Assembly: GCA_001552515.1 (NCBI GenBank)
Contig: BCRI01000016.1
Location: 1-64,000 of the forward strand
Length of the DNA stretch: 64,000 bases
Direction: 5' to 3'
DNA from: Sphaerimonospora mesophila NBRC 14179 = JCM 3151
GTDB taxonomy: Bacteria; Actinomycetota; Actinomycetes; Streptosporangiales; Streptosporangiaceae
Shown piece by piece: positions 60,761-64,000 of the stretch (within the stretch, counting starts at the first letter, position 1; each line of letters opens with the position of its first letter). The translations under genes were made by a program, and so were the position numbers. The notes below the pieces were generated by a model, which had not been told where the DNA came from, searched no databases, and worked only from the letters and a program-made list of their open reading frames with translations.

Positions 60761-62155
60761 ATGACGCTGCGTGTCTCCGGGCCCCAACTGGTGGACGAGG
60801 AGGGCAGTCCGGTACGGCTGCGCGGAGTCGGTCTCGGGGGCTGGCTCAACATGGAGAACTTCGTCACCGGCTATCCCGCCAACGAGACGACGATGCGGAC
60901 GGCCGTCCGGGAGGTGCTCGGCGAGGAACGCTATGAACTGTTCTTCGAGCGGCTGCTGACGTCGTTCTTCACGGAGGACGACGCCGATCTCCTGCGGGAC
61001 CTCGGCGCCAACTGCGTCCGGATCCCCGTCAACTACCGGCACCTGGAGTCGGACGACCGGCCGATGGAGATCATCGAATCCGGCTTCCGCCACCTGGACC
61101 GGGTGATCGGCCTGCTGGGCGAGCGCGGCATCTACAGCGTCATCGACCTCCACGCGCTCCCCGGGTCGCAGAACCAGCACTGGCACTCGGACAACCCCAC
61201 CCACGTGGCCTCCTTCTGGCAGCACCGGCATTTCCAGGACCGGGCGGTCCACCTGTGGGAGGTGGTGGCCGACCGCTACAGGGACAACCCGTGGGTGGCC
61301 GGCTACAACCCGATCAACGAGCCGGGCGACCCGAGCGGACAGGTGGTCGGTCCCTTCTACGACCGCCTGGTCAAGGCGCTGCGCGCGGTCGACCCCGGCC
61401 ATGTGCTGTTCCTCGACGGCAACACCTACTCGACCGACTTCTCGGTGTTCCGCGAGGTGTACGAGAACACCGTGTTCGTCTGCCACGACTACGCGCTGGC
61501 CGGGTTCGCCCACGGCGGGCAGTACCCCGGATACACGCGCGGGGAGTGGTGCGACCGGGCCGAGCTGGAGCGGACGTTCGAGCGGCGGACCGTGTTCCAG
61601 CGGGAGACCGGCACGCCGATCTGGGTGGGCGAGTTCGGCCCGGTCTACACGGGCGACCCCGACATCGACGCGCAGCGGTACCAGATCCTCCGCGACCAGC
61701 TGGAGATCTACGACGCCCACGACGCCGGGTGGTCCCTGTGGACCTACAAGGACGTCGGGCTGCAGGGCCTGGCCTGCGCGGCCGGGCCGTACATGGACCG
61801 GTTCGGGCCGTTCATCGCCAAGAAGCGGCGGCTCGGCGTGGACCGGTGGGGCTCCACGATGGAGGAGTCGGCGCAGGAGCTGGCGCCGCTGCACCGCCTG
61901 ATGGAGACCGAGTTCCCGCTCTGGGAGCCCTACCCGTGGGGCGCCCGCTACCAGGTGGACGACCTCGTCCGCCACATCCTCATGGCGCAGGCGCTGGTGC
62001 CCGAGTACGCCGAGCTGTTCCGCGGCCTCGGCGACGACGAGCTGATCGCGCTGGCCGACTCCTTCGCCCTGGCCGACTGCACCCGGCGCGAGCCGCTGAT
62101 CGACCTGCTGTCCGCCAACCTGCGCGGAGCCCGGAGCGGTGACCACAGAGCCTGA
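60761..62155 (+). CDS. GH5-family beta-glucanase (exo-1,3-glucanase-like)
   Basis: A 464-residue cytoplasmic GH5 enzyme. RLRGVGLGGWLNMENFVTGY at the start and INLHA-like VIDLHALPGSQNQHW are typical of the exo-beta-1,3-glucanase branch. Acid/base Glu187 is in GYNPINEPGD and nucleophile Glu291 in IWVGEFGPVY. There is no signal peptide. AAGGAG lies just before ATG 60761. LacI operators upstream and the secreted xylanase downstream suggest sugar-controlled polysaccharide use. Confidence 0.88.
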   Translation: MTLRVSGPQLVDEEGSPVRLRGVGLGGWLNMENFVTGYPANETTMRTAVREVLGEERYELFFERLLTSFFTEDDADLLRDLGANCVRIPVNYRHLESDDRPMEIIESGFRHLDRVIGLLGERGIYSVIDLHALPGSQNQHWHSDNPTHVASFWQHRHFQDRAVHLWEVVADRYRDNPWVAGYNPINEPGDPSGQVVGPFYDRLVKALRAVDPGHVLFLDGNTYSTDFSVFREVYENTVFVCHDYALAGFAHGGQYPGYTRGEWCDRAELERTFERRTVFQRETGTPIWVGEFGPVYTGDPDIDAQRYQILRDQLEIYDAHDAGWSLWTYKDVGLQGLACAAGPYMDRFGPFIAKKRRLGVDRWGSTMEESAQELAPLHRLMETEFPLWEPYPWGARYQVDDLVRHILMAQALVPEYAELFRGLGDDELIALADSFALADCTRREPLIDLLSANLRGARSGDHRA

Positions 62156-62196
62156 CCGGGGCCGGTCGCCGCGCTGGGAGGAAGCTCCGGTCCGCT

Positions 62197-62222
62197 GCGA
62201 AGCCCGCTTTGCGGGGCTTCGC
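62197..62222. terminator. hairpin after the GH5 gene
   Basis: GCGAAGCCC (62197-62205) pairs with GGGCTTCGC (62214-62222) over an 8-base loop, 42 bases after the GH5 stop. It separates the GH5 gene from the secreted GH10 gene. Confidence 0.65.
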
Positions 62223-62320
62223 GTGCGGTCCTCGCTCCCTCCCGCTCCGCTCCCTGCATTCCGATGATGCTGGACCACGAACCTCGTCCCGTCCCTCTCC
62301 TGTCCCCCCGAGGAGACCCC

Positions 62321-64000
62321 ATGCGCAAACCCGCGGCGGCCCTGCTGAGCCTGCTGATGTCCCTGTGTCTCTCCGTGGTCCTGCTTCCGGCCGGGCAGGC
62401 GACGGCACGGGTGGCGACGGCACAGGCGGCGACGCAGATCGCGAAGTACGACTTCGAGGACGGCACCACCCAGGGATGGGGGCCGCGCGGCGAGGGGGTC
62501 ACGGTCACCGTGACCTCCGACGCCGCTCACTCGGGGACCGGCTCCCTGCTCACCTCCGGACGGACCGCCACCTGGCATGGCGCGTCCATCACCCCGCCCT
62601 TCGAGAAGGGGGTCGCCTACTCCGTGACCGCCTTCGCCCGGCTGGTGAGCGGGGAGCCCAGCGCCACGATCGCGCTGACCGTGCAGCGCACTCCCGACGG
62701 CGGCGACACGACCTACGAGCGGGTCGCCGCCGGCACGGTGACCGACGCCGGCTGGGTCGAGCTGTCGGGGACGTACACGTTCGGCGCCGACTCGACAGGC
62801 CTGCAGCTCTACGCGGAGAGCTCCGACGCGGCCACCCGGTTCTACCTCGACGACATCGTCATCACCTCCGACAGCGACCCGTCGCGCTCGGGGCTCTCGA
62901 CCGACTTCGAGAGCGGCACCGCACAGGGCTGGTCGCCGCGCGCCTCCGCCTCGCTCGCCACGACCACGGACGCGGCGCACGGGGGCTCGCGCAGCCTCGC
63001 CGTGACCGACCGGTCGGCCTCCTGGGACGGCCCGGCGATCAGCGTGCTCGGGAAGATGGCCAAGGGCTCGAAGTACACGCTGAGCGCCTGGGTGCGGCTC
63101 GGCCCCGGCGCCGAGGCGGGCGGCAGGCTGGGCCTGTCGGTCGAGCGGCGTACGGACGGCACGCCGTCCTATGAGCGGGTGGCCGCGCCCGCCGCGATCC
63201 CGGCCGGGGAGTGGGTGGAGCTCAAGGGCACCTACACGCTCGCCTACGACGTGGACTTCCTCAGCGTCTACGTGGAGTCCGACAGCGGCACCTTCCCGTT
63301 CTACCTCGACGACTTCACGATGTCGTACATCGAGCCGAAGCCGATCGAGACCGACATCCCCTCGCTCAAGGACGAGGTGCCGTTCACGATGGGCGCGGCG
63401 GTCGAGCGCCCGCAGACCATCGGCGAGCACAGCCGGCTGCTGCTCAAGCACTACAGCGGGATCACCCCGGGCAACGCGCTCAAGTGGGACGCGACCGAGC
63501 CGCGCGAGGGCGAGTTCACCCTGGCCGAGGGCGACCACCTGGTGGACTACGCCGTCGAGCACGGCCTGACGGTCCGCGGCCACACGCTCGCCTGGCACAG
63601 CCAGACGCCGGACTGGGTGTTCAAGGACGGCGACCGGGATCTCACCGACTCCCCGGCGGACAAGGCGCTGCTGCTGCGGCGGCTGGAGAACCACGTGAAG
63701 ACCCTCGTCGGCCGCTACAAGGGCAAGATCGCGGCCTGGGACGTGGTCAACGAGGTGATCGACGAGAACCAGCCGGACGGCCTGCGCCGCTCGAAGTGGT
63801 ACCAGATCACCGGCCTCGACTTCATCAGGACCGCCTTCCGCGTCGCCCACGAGACCGACCCGGACGCCGAGCTGTTCATCAACGACTACAACACCGAGTT
63901 CCCGCGCAAGCGGCAGGCGCTGTACGACCTGGTGAAGAAGCTGAAGGCCGAGGGCATGCCGATCGACGGCGTCGGCCACCAGCTCCACCTGAACATCGAG
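62321..64000 (+). CDS. secreted GH10 xylanase with two CBM4/9 modules (3' end beyond window)
   Basis: 560 residues are visible; the frame is open to the last base. A signal peptide of about 35 residues (ALLSLLMSLCLSVVLLPAGQ) leads to two CBM4_9-like modules (about 38-185 and 195-335), which share WxPR...G and FYLDD(I/F). The GH10 domain follows: GHTLAWHSQTPDWVF and acid/base Glu near 478 in WDVVNEV. The nucleophile is beyond the window. GAGGAG precedes the ATG at 62321. It would cut xylan outside the cell. Confidence 0.95.
   Translation, partial: MRKPAAALLSLLMSLCLSVVLLPAGQATARVATAQAATQIAKYDFEDGTTQGWGPRGEGVTVTVTSDAAHSGTGSLLTSGRTATWHGASITPPFEKGVAYSVTAFARLVSGEPSATIALTVQRTPDGGDTTYERVAAGTVTDAGWVELSGTYTFGADSTGLQLYAESSDAATRFYLDDIVITSDSDPSRSGLSTDFESGTAQGWSPRASASLATTTDAAHGGSRSLAVTDRSASWDGPAISVLGKMAKGSKYTLSAWVRLGPGAEAGGRLGLSVERRTDGTPSYERVAAPAAIPAGEWVELKGTYTLAYDVDFLSVYVESDSGTFPFYLDDFTMSYIEPKPIETDIPSLKDEVPFTMGAAVERPQTIGEHSRLLLKHYSGITPGNALKWDATEPREGEFTLAEGDHLVDYAVEHGLTVRGHTLAWHSQTPDWVFKDGDRDLTDSPADKALLLRRLENHVKTLVGRYKGKIAAWDVVNEVIDENQPDGLRRSKWYQITGLDFIRTAFRVAHETDPDAELFINDYNTEFPRKRQALYDLVKKLKAEGMPIDGVGHQLHLNIE

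Noticed and set aside
60644-63988. Long minus-strand frame opposite the GH5 and GH10 genes
   Set aside because: Composition is typical of a shadow frame, while the plus-strand genes have catalytic motifs, ribosome-binding sites and a signal peptide.

Overview
The window comes from a high-GC, GTG-rich actinomycete. Gene content (homodimeric AceE, DUF3052, AhpE-type peroxiredoxin, a mycothiol-type PIG-L deacetylase, CopC/CopD, multidomain secreted glycoside hydrolases) suggests a filamentous soil actinobacterium, perhaps Streptosporangiales. That placement is inference. No rRNA, CRISPR array or complete insertion sequence is visible. One tRNA gene (tRNA-Val, UAC) is present.

Layout. 1-7.5 kb: the tail of an ECF sigma factor coupled to a membrane partner, then a conserved housekeeping block (aceE, DUF1918, YjbQ, DUF3052, peroxiredoxin, zinc ribbon, ROK kinase) ending in tRNA-Val. 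7.6-14.1 kb: an accessory block starting just after the tRNA, with a broken PIN toxin/antitoxin pair and a tightly coupled minus-strand operon (three small unknown proteins, a MoaA-like radical SAM enzyme, a thymidylate-kinase-like P-loop kinase, a NUDIX hydrolase). It is divergent from an HTH/TPR-type regulator that overlaps an NAD-epimerase gene tail to tail. 14-23.7 kb: methyltransferase, PIG-L deacetylase, MFS, sirtuin, a cytoplasmic GH10 xylanase with DUF1349, CDF metal exporter and an ArsR-SRPBCC pair.

23.9-27.9 kb: an unusual cassette of a Gln-rich repeat protein, a small helical protein and a signal-less subtilisin-like protease. 28-31.5 kb: DNA ligase and a stress cluster (DUF1876, Hsp20, Usp) with a DevR-like box. 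31.6-45.9 kb: hrpA, HAD, tyrosine phosphatase, SGNH esterase, Ser/Thr kinase, Gfo/Idh oxidoreductase, PAC2 protein, a lone terpene synthase and a STAND ATPase.

45.9-54.1 kb: an ABC permease coupled to a hydrolase-ABC ATPase fusion, an uncharacterised polytopic membrane protein, an orphan histidine kinase and copC-copD. 54.5-64 kb: a polysaccharide-degradation region with a secreted GH18 chitinase, an odd S33-like hydrolase with a swapped nucleophile motif and pentapeptide repeats, a LacI regulator with CGAAA-N-TTTCG operators, a GH5 glucanase and a secreted GH10 xylanase cut by the window end.

The most interesting systems are the radical SAM/kinase/NUDIX operon, the Gln-rich protein/subtilase cassette, and a dispersed intergenic repeat with core TGCAAGATCA seen in two places 23 kb apart.
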